DNA from: Nonomuraea angiospora
GTDB lineage: Bacteria > Actinomycetota > Actinomycetes > Streptosporangiales > Streptosporangiaceae
NCBI RefSeq assembly: GCF_014873145.1
Contig: NZ_JADBEK010000001.1
Span: forward strand, 12,214,001-12,278,000
DNA length: 64,000 nt
Direction of reading: 5' to 3'
The notes below the pieces were generated by a model. That model was not told where the DNA came from and ran no database searches. It saw nothing but the letters and a program-made list of their open reading frames with translations. Positions within the stretch are counted from its first letter, which is position 1. The number at the start of each line of letters is the position of its first letter. Made by a program: the position numbers and the translations under genes. Below, in pieces: positions 17,536 through 26,093 of this stretch.

Positions 17536-18227
17536 CGCGCGAGCCCGAAGCCCGGCTGCTGGTGGTCGATGACGAGCCCAACATCAGGGAGCTGTTCTCG
17601 GCCAGCCTGCGCATGGCCGGCTTCGAGGTGCTGACCGCGGCCGACGGCATGGAGGCCCTGCGGGTGGCCGAGGAGAGCTCGCCTGACCTGGTGATGCTCG
17701 ACGTCATGCTGCCCGACCTGGACGGCCTGGCGGTCGCGGGCAGGCTGCGGTCCCGCGGCCGCCGGGTCCCGGTGCTGTTCGTGACCGCGAAGGACACGTT
17801 CGAGGACCGCATCGCGGGGCTGGGCCTGGGCGAGGACTACGTGACCAAGCCGTTCAGCCTGGAGGAGGTCATCGCCAGGATCCGGGCGGTGCTGCGCAGG
17901 ACCCGGCGCGGCGTGCCGCCGCCCAACCGGCTGCGGGTGGCCGACCTGGAGCTGGACGAGGAGAGCCACGAGGTGTGGCGCGACGGCATCCCGGTGAAGC
18001 TGTCGCCGACGGAGTTCAGGCTGCTGCGGTACTTCATGCTCAACGTGGGCCGCGTGCTGTCGAAGACGCAGATCCTCGACCACGTCTGGAACGGCGACTG
18101 GCGCACCGACGTCGGGCTCGTCGAGTCGTACGTCTCCTACCTGCGGCGGAAGGTGGACACGGGGGACCGCAAATACCTGCACACGCTGCGCGGGGTGGGC
18201 TACATCCTGCGCCCGCCGCGCCTATGA
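17532..18227 (+). CDS. OmpR-family response regulator
   Basis: 231 residues. Receiver domain first: acidic pocket VVDDEPN, phospho-acceptor in MLDVMLPDLDG (about residue 57), conserved Thr in FVTAK and Lys in VTKPFSLEE. Then a winged-helix domain of the OmpR/PhoB type (LSPTEFRLLRYFMLN, VGLVESYVSYLRRKV, TLRGVGYILR). Coupled by ATGA to the DUF5666-like gene and to the kinase. Most likely controls the efflux operon it belongs to. Confidence 0.95.
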   Translation: MTREPEARLLVVDDEPNIRELFSASLRMAGFEVLTAADGMEALRVAEESSPDLVMLDVMLPDLDGLAVAGRLRSRGRRVPVLFVTAKDTFEDRIAGLGLGEDYVTKPFSLEEVIARIRAVLRRTRRGVPPPNRLRVADLELDEESHEVWRDGIPVKLSPTEFRLLRYFMLNVGRVLSKTQILDHVWNGDWRTDVGLVESYVSYLRRKVDTGDRKYLHTLRGVGYILRPPRL

Positions 18228-19747
18228 GCGGCGCCGTCTCTCCCGCGCGGCGCCTGCGCGCCAAGGGCGCGGCGGTGCGCAAACACCTGGCCAGGTCCCC
18301 GCTGTGGCTGCGGCTGGTGTCGGCGACCCTCCTGCTGGTCACCCTCGCCATCACCGTGACCGGCCTGTTCGCCGTACGCCTGATGCGCGGCTACCTCGTC
18401 GAGCGCGTGGACCAGCAGCTGCTCTCGGCCAGCCGCCCGCTGCGCGAGCCGCTCCCGCCGCCCGCCGACCAGCCCCGTCCCGGCGCCCGTCCGCAGCGTT
18501 TCTTCGGCCTGTTCTACGCGGTGATCCTCGACTCCGCCGGCGCCCCGATCAGGACGATCAGCGAGTCCACCGAGGACCACACGCCCGCCCTGCCCAAGCT
18601 CGACCTCCCCACGGTCCTGGCGCTCCACGGCCACCCCTTCACCGTCGAGTCGCGCGCGGCCGGGGGGCCGACCTGGCGCGTCGTCGCCGTGCCGGTCCGG
18701 GACGGCGAGACCCGGGTGATCGCCGTCAACCTGGGCGACGTGGACGCCACGGTCTCCCAGCTCGCCCTCATCGTGGGGGTCGCCGGCGGCGGCACGCTGG
18801 TGGTGCTCGGGTTCGCCTGCTACTGGCTGGTGCGCCGCAGCCTGCGCCCGCTCCGCGAGATCGCGCGTACGGCCAAGGACATCGCGGGCGGCGACCTGTC
18901 GCGCCGCGTGCCCATGTGGGCGGCCACCACCGAGGTCGGCAAGCTCGGCCGCTCGCTCAACGGCATGCTCGCGCAGATCGAGTCGGCGGCGCGCGAGCGC
19001 GAGTCGGCCGCCGAGTCGGCTCGCCAGTCCGCGACGGCCGCCCGGCGCTCGGAGGAGCTGATGCGCAGGTTCATGGCCGACGCCTCCCACGAGCTGCGCA
19101 CGCCGCTGACGTCGATCAGGGGGTTCGCCGAGCTGTACCGGCTGGGGGAGGAGAAGGACCTGGCCGAGGCCGTACGGCTGCTGAGCCGCATCGAGGGGCA
19201 GGCGGCCCGGATGGGGCTGCTGGTGGAGGACATGCTCCTGCTGGCCCGTCTCGACCAGCGGCGGGAACTGGCCCGGCGGCCCGTGGACCTGCTCAGCCTG
19301 GCCGCCACCGCCGTCATCGACGCCCAGACGCTGGCGCCGGACCGCAGGATCGAGCTGGTGCGGCTGTTCGGGGGCGAGGGGGACGTGATCGTGACCGGGG
19401 ACGAGTCGCGGCTCGGACAGGTCCTCAACAACCTCGTCACCAACGCCCTCACCCACACGCCGCCCGGCACGCCCTTCCAGGTGCGGGTGGGGCTGGACGG
19501 CGACCAGGCCGTGGTGGAGGTGGCCGACGAGGGGCCCGGTTTCCCTCCGGAGGTGGCCGAACGCGTCTTCGAGCGCTTCTACCGGGCGGACCCGGCGCGG
19601 AGCGCGGGCGGGTCGGGGCTGGGGCTGTCGATCGCGGCGACGCTGGTGGAGGCGCACGGGGGCATCGTGATGGCGGAAGGCTCACCGGGCAAGGGCGCCC
19701 TCTTCCGCATCATCCTCCCCACCACCCCCACCCCGCCCTCCACCTGA
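18224..19747 (+). CDS. Sensor histidine kinase of the efflux operon
   Basis: 507 residues. Two membrane helices (about 32-53 and 180-203) enclose a periplasm-side sensor region of about 125 residues. HAMP domain (RRSLRPLREIARTAKDIAGG), H-box MADASHELRTPLTSIRG with the phosphorylated His, then the ATPase domain: N-box VLNNLVTNALTHTPPG, G1 VADEGPGFP, F-box FERFYRAD and G2 GGSGLGLSI. A Ser/Ala/Arg-rich coil connects HAMP and H-box. Starts in the regulator's stop (ATGA). It should sense an envelope signal, perhaps the exported compound. Confidence 0.95.
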   Translation: MSGAVSPARRLRAKGAAVRKHLARSPLWLRLVSATLLLVTLAITVTGLFAVRLMRGYLVERVDQQLLSASRPLREPLPPPADQPRPGARPQRFFGLFYAVILDSAGAPIRTISESTEDHTPALPKLDLPTVLALHGHPFTVESRAAGGPTWRVVAVPVRDGETRVIAVNLGDVDATVSQLALIVGVAGGGTLVVLGFACYWLVRRSLRPLREIARTAKDIAGGDLSRRVPMWAATTEVGKLGRSLNGMLAQIESAARERESAAESARQSATAARRSEELMRRFMADASHELRTPLTSIRGFAELYRLGEEKDLAEAVRLLSRIEGQAARMGLLVEDMLLLARLDQRRELARRPVDLLSLAATAVIDAQTLAPDRRIELVRLFGGEGDVIVTGDESRLGQVLNNLVTNALTHTPPGTPFQVRVGLDGDQAVVEVADEGPGFPPEVAERVFERFYRADPARSAGGSGLGLSIAATLVEAHGGIVMAEGSPGKGALFRIILPTTPTPPST

Positions 19748-19851
19748 CCCCTACCTGCTTCACCGCCCGCCCCACCGCTCACCCCGCGCGCCATTCACCG
19801 GGCCTCGGCACGTCGGCCCCCGCCCCACGCCGCCGCGCCGTCTCCCGTTTC

Positions 19852-19866
19852 AGGGGCGCCGCCCCT
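19852..19866. terminator. Small hairpin between convergent genes
   Basis: AGGGGC-GCC-GCCCCT forms a perfect 6-bp stem with a 3-base loop, between the kinase stop (19747) and the stop of the FG-GAP gene (19889). No T tract, as is usual in this GC range. It could end transcription from either side. Confidence 0.35.
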
Positions 19867-19888
19867 CCGCTCTTCCCCCGAGAGGACC

Positions 19889-21265
19889 TCAGCCGAAGGT
19901 GTACCCGTACAGCCCCGTGCCCTTGCTGAGCGGGCGCACCTTGCCCAGCTTCAGCCCCGCCTTCCGGGACCCGGGAGCGTACATGACCAGCCCCTGGTCC
20001 GGCGCCGCCACCACGAGCCCGTACAGCGGCCGCCGCGCCCCCAGCGCCCGATAACGCTCACTCAGCGGCAAGGTGGCCAGAGCGGCCCCGAAGTCCCGCC
20101 CCTCGCCCTTGATCAGCAGGTTCCCCACCCGCGTGAGCCCGCCGGACGCCCGCCCGGCCAGCACCTGGACCGCCTTCTCCCCGGGCACGCCGATGGCCAG
20201 CTCGTCGTGCCCGTCCCCGTTGAAGTCGCCCGTGGCCAGCGACGCCCCGAACCGGTCGTAGTACCGGGCCACCCCCTTGAGCGTGTTCTGCGACCACGCC
20301 TCGCTCTTGCGCGTGGTCAGCCCGCCGCGCGACCCGTACAGGACGTCCACGGTGCCGTCGCCGTAGTCCATGGCCCGCTGGTTCGCGCTGAGCCCCTCAC
20401 CCGGCACCCCGATGGCCAGGTCGGCCCGCCCGTCCCCGTTGAAGTCGCCCGTGGCCAGCGAGGCCCCGAAGGCGTCCCACTTCTCGGAGGCCCCCTTGAT
20501 GCCGGGGGTGCTCTGGGTGAGCAGCCGCGCCCGCTTCGCCCGTACGTCGAGGATGGTCACCGACCCCTGCCCGTCCAGCGTGACGCTGTCGGCGGGCGCG
20601 CCGACGGCCAGCTCGTCCTTGCCGTCCCCGTCGAAGTCCCCGGTCGCCAGCGCGGCGCCCCACTGGTCGGTCACGCTCGCCGCCTGCCGCACCCACGACG
20701 TCTTCTGAGTGATCTGGTACGGCTTACGCCCCTTCATCCAGTACACCGTCACCGCCCCGCCCGAGCGGTGGCTGGGCGCGCCGACGACCAGTTCGTCCTT
20801 GCCGTCCCCGTCGAGGTCACCGGCGGCCAGCGCCGCCCCGAACCGGTCGCTGGACGGCTTGGCCGGCGCCAGCTCCTTGCCCGGTACCAGCCCGTCGACC
20901 GAGCCGTTGAAGATCTGGACGACCCCGTTCCCGTCGCCGCCCGGCACCCGCGCCCCCACGAACTCCTCCGACACCCCGACGGCCAGGTCGGCGCACTTGT
21001 CGCCGTTGAAGTCGCCGACGGCCAGCGCCGATCCGAACGAGTCACCGGGTTCGGCGCCGTTCTGGGTGAGCTTCGCCTTCTTCCCGGACCCGTACATCAC
21101 GGTCACCGACCCGGCCCGGGAGTCGTCGTAGGGCGCGGCCACGGCGAGGTCGGGCCGGCCGTCGCCGTCGAAGTCGAGAGGGTGCCCGCCGCACGCCCGT
21201 GCCGCGGCGGGAGTCGTACCGGAGGCGAGCGGGAGAAACAGGCAGGCGGCGAGGAGAAGGTTCAT
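19889..21265 (-). CDS. Secreted FG-GAP/VCBS beta-propeller protein
   Basis: 458 residues. A short signal peptide (NLLLAACLFLPLASG, cleavage after AARA) and then six clear FG-GAP repeats with the calcium-binding core DxDGDGxxD or DFNGDG (for example DFDGDGRPDLAV, DLDGDGKDELVV, DFNGDGHDELAI), plus a seventh worn repeat at the end: an integrin-like seven-bladed propeller. Likely surface or secreted binding protein. The ATG at 21265 is chosen for the signal peptide; a GTG six codons upstream (21283) is equally free of a ribosome site, so the start is uncertain. Confidence 0.85.
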   Translation of the reverse strand: MNLLLAACLFLPLASGTTPAAARACGGHPLDFDGDGRPDLAVAAPYDDSRAGSVTVMYGSGKKAKLTQNGAEPGDSFGSALAVGDFNGDKCADLAVGVSEEFVGARVPGGDGNGVVQIFNGSVDGLVPGKELAPAKPSSDRFGAALAAGDLDGDGKDELVVGAPSHRSGGAVTVYWMKGRKPYQITQKTSWVRQAASVTDQWGAALATGDFDGDGKDELAVGAPADSVTLDGQGSVTILDVRAKRARLLTQSTPGIKGASEKWDAFGASLATGDFNGDGRADLAIGVPGEGLSANQRAMDYGDGTVDVLYGSRGGLTTRKSEAWSQNTLKGVARYYDRFGASLATGDFNGDGHDELAIGVPGEKAVQVLAGRASGGLTRVGNLLIKGEGRDFGAALATLPLSERYRALGARRPLYGLVVAAPDQGLVMYAPGSRKAGLKLGKVRPLSKGTGLYGYTFG

Positions 21266-21385
21266 AACGGAAGTAATGTCCACTTAGGTCGAACCGTGCC
21301 TGAACAGCGCGAGAACGGCCCAGGAGGGCCGGATGCACATCGCTTGGCGATCCACGGCGTGGTGGGAACGTGCCAGGATAGACGC

Positions 21386-22615
21386 GTGGACATCGATCTC
21401 GCGGATCTGGATTTCTGGCGCAAGCCGCCCAAAGAGCGTAACGAGGCGTTCGCCCGGCTCCGGCAGGTGGAGCACCCGGTGTTCTTCCCCGAGAAGAAGG
21501 TGCCGTTCCTGCGCTCGGGCAAGGGTTTCTACGCCCTCGTGCGGCACGCGGACGTGGTCGAGGCCAGCCGCAACGCCAAGATCTTCTCCAGCGAGCCCGC
21601 CGTCACCAACCCGGAGCCGCCGGGCTGGGTGAAGCAGGTGTTCGGGGAGTCGATGGTCAACATGGACGACCCACGCCACGCCCGCCTGCGCCGGATCGTC
21701 ACCCGCTCGTTCAGCCCCAAGATGCTGGCCGGGCTGCAGAGCGACATCGAGGCCGCCTGCGCCCGCATCGTCGACGACGTCGTCAAGGACGGGCCGCGCG
21801 ACTTCGTCACCCAGGTGGCCGCTCGGCTGCCCATCCACGTCATCTGCGACATGCTGGACATCCCGCAGGAGCTGCGCGAGAAGGTCCACCAGCACGTCGA
21901 CATCTCCACCGCCTACACCGGCGTGCGCCCCAGCCTGGCCCGCAGCGTCCAGATGGCCGGCCAGAACATGCTGGCCCTGCTCGCCCTGCAGCGCATGGTC
22001 ATCAAGCTCGGCCACGAGCGCGTCGCCGACCCCAAGGGCGACCTGGTGTCCCTGCTGGTCAACGCCAACCCCGACGGGGAGAAGCTGACCGACAAGGAGC
22101 TCGGCTCGTTCTTCTCGCTGCTGCTGGTCGCGGGCAACGAGACGGCCCGCAACACGATGGCGCACGGCATCAAGCTCCTCACCGACAACCCGGCGCAGCG
22201 TGAGCTGCTGATGGGCGACTTCGACGCGCACATCAACGGCGCGATCGAGGAGATGGTCCGGTACGTGTCGCCGATCATGCAGTTCCGGCGCACGGTCACC
22301 GAGGACTACTCGCTGCGCGGGCTGGAGCTGAAGAAGGGCGACAAGGTCGTCCTGTTCTACGGATCGGCCAACCGGGACGAGTCGGTCTTCCCGGACGCCG
22401 ACACGTTCGACATCACCCGCGAGACCAAGCCGCACGTCGGCTTCGGCGGCCCCGGACCGCACTTCTGCCTCGGCGCCAACCTGGCCAGGCAGGAGATGCG
22501 GACGATGTTCCGCGAGCTGCTGACCAGGCTGCCCGACATTCGCTCGGTCGGCGAGCCGGAGCTGCTGCTGTCGAACTTCGACAACAGCGTCCGCGCCCAG
22601 CCGTTCACCTTCTGA
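21386..22615 (+). CDS. Cytochrome P450 (CYP125/CYP124-like)
   Basis: 409 residues. The heme-binding loop is FGGPGPHFCLGANLAR with the thiolate cysteine; the I-helix oxygen site is LLLVAGNETARNT; the ExxR of the K helix is EEMVRYVSP. The stretches FRRTVTED and FYGSANRDESVF resemble the sterol/lipid-oxidising CYP125/124/142 group. GTG start with AGGATAG upstream, divergent from the FG-GAP gene and convergent with an MFS gene. No ferredoxin or reductase gene is adjacent. Hydroxylates a hydrophobic substrate that cannot be named. Confidence 0.92.
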   Translation: MDIDLADLDFWRKPPKERNEAFARLRQVEHPVFFPEKKVPFLRSGKGFYALVRHADVVEASRNAKIFSSEPAVTNPEPPGWVKQVFGESMVNMDDPRHARLRRIVTRSFSPKMLAGLQSDIEAACARIVDDVVKDGPRDFVTQVAARLPIHVICDMLDIPQELREKVHQHVDISTAYTGVRPSLARSVQMAGQNMLALLALQRMVIKLGHERVADPKGDLVSLLVNANPDGEKLTDKELGSFFSLLLVAGNETARNTMAHGIKLLTDNPAQRELLMGDFDAHINGAIEEMVRYVSPIMQFRRTVTEDYSLRGLELKKGDKVVLFYGSANRDESVFPDADTFDITRETKPHVGFGGPGPHFCLGANLARQEMRTMFRELLTRLPDIRSVGEPELLLSNFDNSVRAQPFTF

Positions 22616-22629
22616 GGCTGTGACAGGGC

Positions 22630-24066
22630 TCAGCCTGGCTCGTCGTCGTCCTCCACCGCCAGCACGTTCGTCCTGATCGTGAGGAACGTGATCAGCGCCG
22701 CCACCACCATCATCCCGGCGCTGACCAGCATCGCCATATGGAACCCGGCGTCGAAGACCGGCGGGTTCCTGAACGCGTCGCCGACCAGCCCGACCAGCGG
22801 CGGCACGGCCGCCACGGCGAGCAGGCTCCCGGTGCGGGCCACGGCGTTGTTGACGCCGCTGGCGGTGCCCGCGTGCCGCTCCTCGGCCGTGGCCAGCACG
22901 GTCGAGGTCAGCGGCGCGACCGCCGCCGAAAGCCCCAGCCCGAACAGGGTCGCCGCGGGCAGCACCTGCAGCCAGTAGGAGGCGCCCGGCCCGATCGTGC
23001 TCATCGCGAGGAACCCGCCGGCCGCGAGCAGGATCCCGCCCGTCATCGGCCAGCGCGGCCCGAACCGCTTGGCGATCTCTCCGGCCCCGGGTGACAGGAG
23101 CAGCATCAGGATCGTCGTCGGCAGCATCGCCAGCCCCGCCGCGATGGGCCCGAATCCGGACACCACCTGGAGCTGGACCACGAGCAGGAAGAACACCACG
23201 CCCATGGCCGCGTACATGATCAGTGTCACCACGTTCACGGCGGTGAAGACCGGGTTGCGGAAGATCTCCACCGGCACCAGCGCGTCGGGCGACCTGCGGA
23301 TCTCGGTCACCACGAAGACCGCGCCCAGCGCCAGCCCCGCGACCAGCGCCACCGGCGCGCCCGTCTCGATCAGCCCGTACGTGATCCCGGCCAGCGCCAG
23401 CGCCGCCAGCACCGCCCCCAGCACGTCGAACCGCCCCGCCGCCTGCTCGTCCTTGCTCTCCGGCACGTGCCGCAGGGTCACGAGCACGATCAGCGCCGCG
23501 AACGGCAGGTTGACCAGGAACGCCCAGCGCCACCCCACGCTCTGCACCAGCGAGCCGCCCAGCAGCGGCCCGATCGCGCTGGCCACGCCGCCCAGCCCGG
23601 ACCACACCCCGACGGCCCGGGGCCGATCGTGCCGCACGAACGACGCCTGAATGATCGCCAGCGAACCCGGCGTGAGCAACGCCCCGCCGATGCCCTGCAG
23701 GGCCCGGGCCGAGATCAGGAACTCGATGTTCGGCGACAGCCCGCACAGCGCCGAGGCCACGGCGAACCACACGGTGCCGATCAAGAAGATCTTCCGCCGC
23801 CCGTAGCGGTCGCCCAGCGACCCGCCCAGCAGGATCAGCCCGGCGAGGGTGAGCGTGTACGCGTTGATCGTCCACTGCAGGCCGTCCATGCCCGCGTCGA
23901 GCTCTCTGCCCAGGAACGGGAGGGCGACGTTGACCACGGTGCTGTCGAGCAGCGCCAGCCCGGAGCCCAGCACGGTCGCGGCCAGGATCCAGCGGCCACG
24001 GGCGGACCCGAGCTGGACATGGCCGTTCACGGGCGCCGTCCCCGCGCCGTCAGCCGCACCGCTCAC
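22630..24066 (-). CDS. MFS drug-efflux transporter, DHA2 (EmrB/QacA) family
   Basis: 478 residues with about 14 membrane helices, the DHA2 layout. Motif A GGSLGDRYGRRKIFLIG lies between helices 2 and 3, and an antiporter motif-C-like stretch GPLLGGSLVQSVGWRWAFLVN in helix 5. Proton-driven export of hydrophobic or cationic drugs is expected. Its GTG start overlaps the TGA of the TetR regulator upstream, so the pump is co-translated with its repressor. Convergent with the P450 gene, 14 bp apart. Confidence 0.92.
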   Translation of the reverse strand: MSGAADGAGTAPVNGHVQLGSARGRWILAATVLGSGLALLDSTVVNVALPFLGRELDAGMDGLQWTINAYTLTLAGLILLGGSLGDRYGRRKIFLIGTVWFAVASALCGLSPNIEFLISARALQGIGGALLTPGSLAIIQASFVRHDRPRAVGVWSGLGGVASAIGPLLGGSLVQSVGWRWAFLVNLPFAALIVLVTLRHVPESKDEQAAGRFDVLGAVLAALALAGITYGLIETGAPVALVAGLALGAVFVVTEIRRSPDALVPVEIFRNPVFTAVNVVTLIMYAAMGVVFFLLVVQLQVVSGFGPIAAGLAMLPTTILMLLLSPGAGEIAKRFGPRWPMTGGILLAAGGFLAMSTIGPGASYWLQVLPAATLFGLGLSAAVAPLTSTVLATAEERHAGTASGVNNAVARTGSLLAVAAVPPLVGLVGDAFRNPPVFDAGFHMAMLVSAGMMVVAALITFLTIRTNVLAVEDDDEPG

Positions 24067-24662
24067 GCGAGTCCGCCGATGGCCCGCAGCACGAACTCGG
24101 ACACCAGCTCCTCGGCCCGGTCCACCGTCACGCTCCCGCTGATCAGCGGAACCCGCTCGGCGCCGACGACGGCGAGGATCATGCGAGCCGTGGCCTGCAC
24201 GTCGAGCACCCGGAAATCGCCGGACTCGACCCCGCTCTCGAGGATCTCCACCAGAATGCGCTGCATGGGCGCGACATGCTCGGCCAGCTGCTGGTAGGCG
24301 TCGGGCCCGAGCGCGGCACCGAGATCGGCGGCACCCGGATGCGGATGGGCGAGCAGCCCGGCCAGCTGCAGCCGTACGAACGCCCGCAGCCGATCAGCCG
24401 GTGAGGCACCCCCCGGCAGCTCCTGCTCGTAGCTGTCGATGAAGTACTGGGTCACCTGCTCGGTGAACGCCAGCAACAGGGCCGCCTTGTCGGGGAAGTA
24501 GTTGTACAGGACGGTCCTGGTGATCCCCGCCTCGCCGGCCACGTCCGTCATCGAGATCGCGTCGATGCCGTGCACCCTGGACAGCCGGGAGACGGCCTGC
24601 AGGATCCGGTCCCGCGTCAGCGTTCGATGCTCGCCGATCGTGGCGGCGGAGATCCGAGGCAT
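24063..24662 (-). CDS. TetR-family repressor of the adjacent MFS pump
   Basis: 199 residues. N-terminal HTH: RILQAVSRLSRVHGIDAISMTDVAGEAGITRTVLYNYFPDKAALL, the standard TetR pattern ending in the YNYF motif (given here only as landmarks: DVAGEAG, VLYNYF). The C-terminal all-helical ligand domain is variable. The ATG at 24662 is chosen because the HTH begins about 20 residues later; an upstream GTG (24701) would add a non-conserved tail. First gene of a two-gene operon with the MFS pump, which suggests classic ligand-induced derepression. Confidence 0.9.
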   Translation of the reverse strand: MPRISAATIGEHRTLTRDRILQAVSRLSRVHGIDAISMTDVAGEAGITRTVLYNYFPDKAALLLAFTEQVTQYFIDSYEQELPGGASPADRLRAFVRLQLAGLLAHPHPGAADLGAALGPDAYQQLAEHVAPMQRILVEILESGVESGDFRVLDVQATARMILAVVGAERVPLISGSVTVDRAEELVSEFVLRAIGGLA

Positions 24663-24789
24663 ACGCCCATCGTAGGCCGGGATTGTCAGAAGCCGACGCA
24701 CACTCCCCCCATTCCCCCTCCCCTCCGAGACCCACCGCCGCCGATGGGCAACAGAGCAGCGAGGACGGTCCGTCGGCGGTCAGTCATCG

Positions 24790-25150
24790 GTCCTGATGAT
24801 GTGGCGAGGTGGTGGACGGCGGTTGATGGCTTGTTCTGATGACGTGGTGAGGTGCTGGCTGGTGGTTGGTGGCTGGTTCTGAGGATGTGGTGGGGGTCCC
24901 TGGCGGCGGTTGGTGGCCTGTTCTGATGACGTGGTGAGGTGCTGGCTGGTGGTTGGTGGCTGGTTCTGAGGATGTGGTGGGGGTCCCTGGCGGCGGTTGG
25001 TGGCCTGTTCTGATGACGTGGTGAGGTGCTGGCTGGTGGTTGGTGGCCTGTTCTGAGGACGTGGTGGGGCCCTGGCGGCGGTTAGTGGCTTGCTCTGATG
25101 ATGTGGTGAGGTGCTCGCTGGTGATTGGTGGCCGGTCCTGAGGACGTGGC
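24790..25150. repeat. Tandem array, 87-bp unit made of two ~43-bp halves
   Basis: The unit begins with GACGTGGTGAGGTGCTGGCT and starts at 24841, 24928 and 25015 (exact 87-bp steps), with worn copies at 24797 and 25100. Each unit consists of two related halves that both run from (T)CTGA(T/G)GA(C/T)GTGG to GTTGGTGGC. About eight half-units in total. Because 87 is a multiple of three, the minus strand stays open with a 29-residue period (TSSEPATNHQPAPHHVIRTG), but no ribosome site is seen. The stretch 24663-24789 before it holds nothing recognisable. Confidence 0.85.
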
Positions 25151-25185
25151 GAGTGAGCCTCGTCGGGTTCGCCGGCCATTGGGCG

Positions 25186-25345
25186 TTAGGCGGTGGACGT
25201 GACGGCCGGGGTGGGTGGTGAGGCGGCGGTCGTGATGGCCGGGTGTGCGTAGTTAGGCGGCGGTCGTGGCGGCCGGGCGTGCATAGTCAGGCAGCGGTCG
25301 TGACAGCCGGGGATGGGTGGTTAGGCGGCGGTCTTGACGACGTGG
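25186..25345. repeat. Tandem array, 34-bp unit copying the 3' end of the heme oxygenase gene
   Basis: Unit starts TTAGGCGGCGGTCGTG and lies at 25186, 25219, 25253, 25287 and 25321 (steps of 33-34 bp). The last copy is the end of the heme oxygenase gene itself, whose stop codon and final codons read TTAGGCGGCGGTCTTGACG on the plus strand. Thus the terminal codons and stop are repeated four times downstream of the gene. Confidence 0.85.
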
Positions 25346-25965
25346 AGGAGTTCGGCGAGCACCTCGGTGTTGAGCTGGTACGCCAGCTTCACCTCGCGGA
25401 TCATGCGCTGACGCTCCCGATCGTCCAGTTCGAGCTCGTCCAGCCGCGTACGGTACTCGTTCTTGAACCTCGGCAGGCTGCCCAGCCCGTCGAAGATGTA
25501 GAAGTCGACGCCCCCGCCGGCGCCGTACCCGTAGATCTTCTGGAGCTCCATGCGGATGAACTGACCGCCGGAAAGGTCGCCCAGGTAGCGCGTGTAGTGG
25601 TGGGCTATGTAGCCGCTCGGCCAATCGGCCACCTGGTGGATCCGCGCGACCAGCGTACGGGTGGCTTTGGACGGCACGATCCGGCTGCGCCAGCTCGGAC
25701 CGTAGATCGTCGCCAGGTCCCGCTCCAGCGCCCGCTCTCGATACAGCTCGGGAAAGACGAACCGGCCCGCCACGGGATGGTCGGCGAGTTGGCGTGACGC
25801 GCCGTCAAGTGCGATATACGCGAAGTAGTGTTGAGCTACCATTTCCCCGTATTCGTGCTCGCTCAGGCGGCCGCCCATGAGCTCCGCGAGATAGCTCTCG
25901 CCTTCGGCGGACTCGTGGTCAGCCCAGGTGGCGTTCTTCAGGGTTTCGGAGAACGGGGTGCTCAC
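25321..25965 (-). CDS. Heme oxygenase (biliverdin-producing)
   Basis: 214 residues, normal for bacterial heme oxygenases. The proximal heme ligand is the His in WADHESAEG (residue 17) and the distal helix has the conserved glycine motif YLGDLSGGQFI. These enzymes open heme to biliverdin, CO and Fe2+ with electrons from a reductase, so the gene likely serves iron acquisition or heme turnover. GTG start with GAGGTAGG upstream. No heme importer is adjacent. Its 3' end is followed by two tandem-repeat arrays, the first of which copies its last codons. Confidence 0.93.
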   Translation of the reverse strand: MSTPFSETLKNATWADHESAEGESYLAELMGGRLSEHEYGEMVAQHYFAYIALDGASRQLADHPVAGRFVFPELYRERALERDLATIYGPSWRSRIVPSKATRTLVARIHQVADWPSGYIAHHYTRYLGDLSGGQFIRMELQKIYGYGAGGGVDFYIFDGLGSLPRFKNEYRTRLDELELDDRERQRMIREVKLAYQLNTEVLAELLHVVKTAA

Positions 25966-26032
25966 GACCTACCTCAACTCGCACGGAAGTTTCATGACGA
26001 AGTGTCACAAACATCGGCACCCGGAGTCAAGC

Positions 26033-26054
26033 TGATGACGACACCATGTCATCA
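26033..26054. promoter_or_regulatory. Inverted repeat upstream of heme oxygenase
   Basis: TGATGAC and GTCATCA form perfect 7-bp arms around an 8-bp spacer, 68 bp upstream of the heme oxygenase start and 39 bp downstream of the DUF1023 gene stop (both genes on the minus strand). It could be an operator for the first or a terminator hairpin for the second. It does not look like the DtxR/IdeR box. Confidence 0.35.
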
Positions 26055-26093
26055 AAATCCGGCTCTTCTGTCTCGTACCCAGGAAACACCACG

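Noticed and set aside
24784..25179. 131-codon minus-strand ORF with a 29-residue period
   Set aside because: Entirely made of the 87-bp tandem array and without a ribosome site; kept as a repeat and listed only as a possibility.
24790..25345. CRISPR array
   Set aside because: Repeats are directly adjacent without unique spacers and there are no cas genes; these are tandem repeats.
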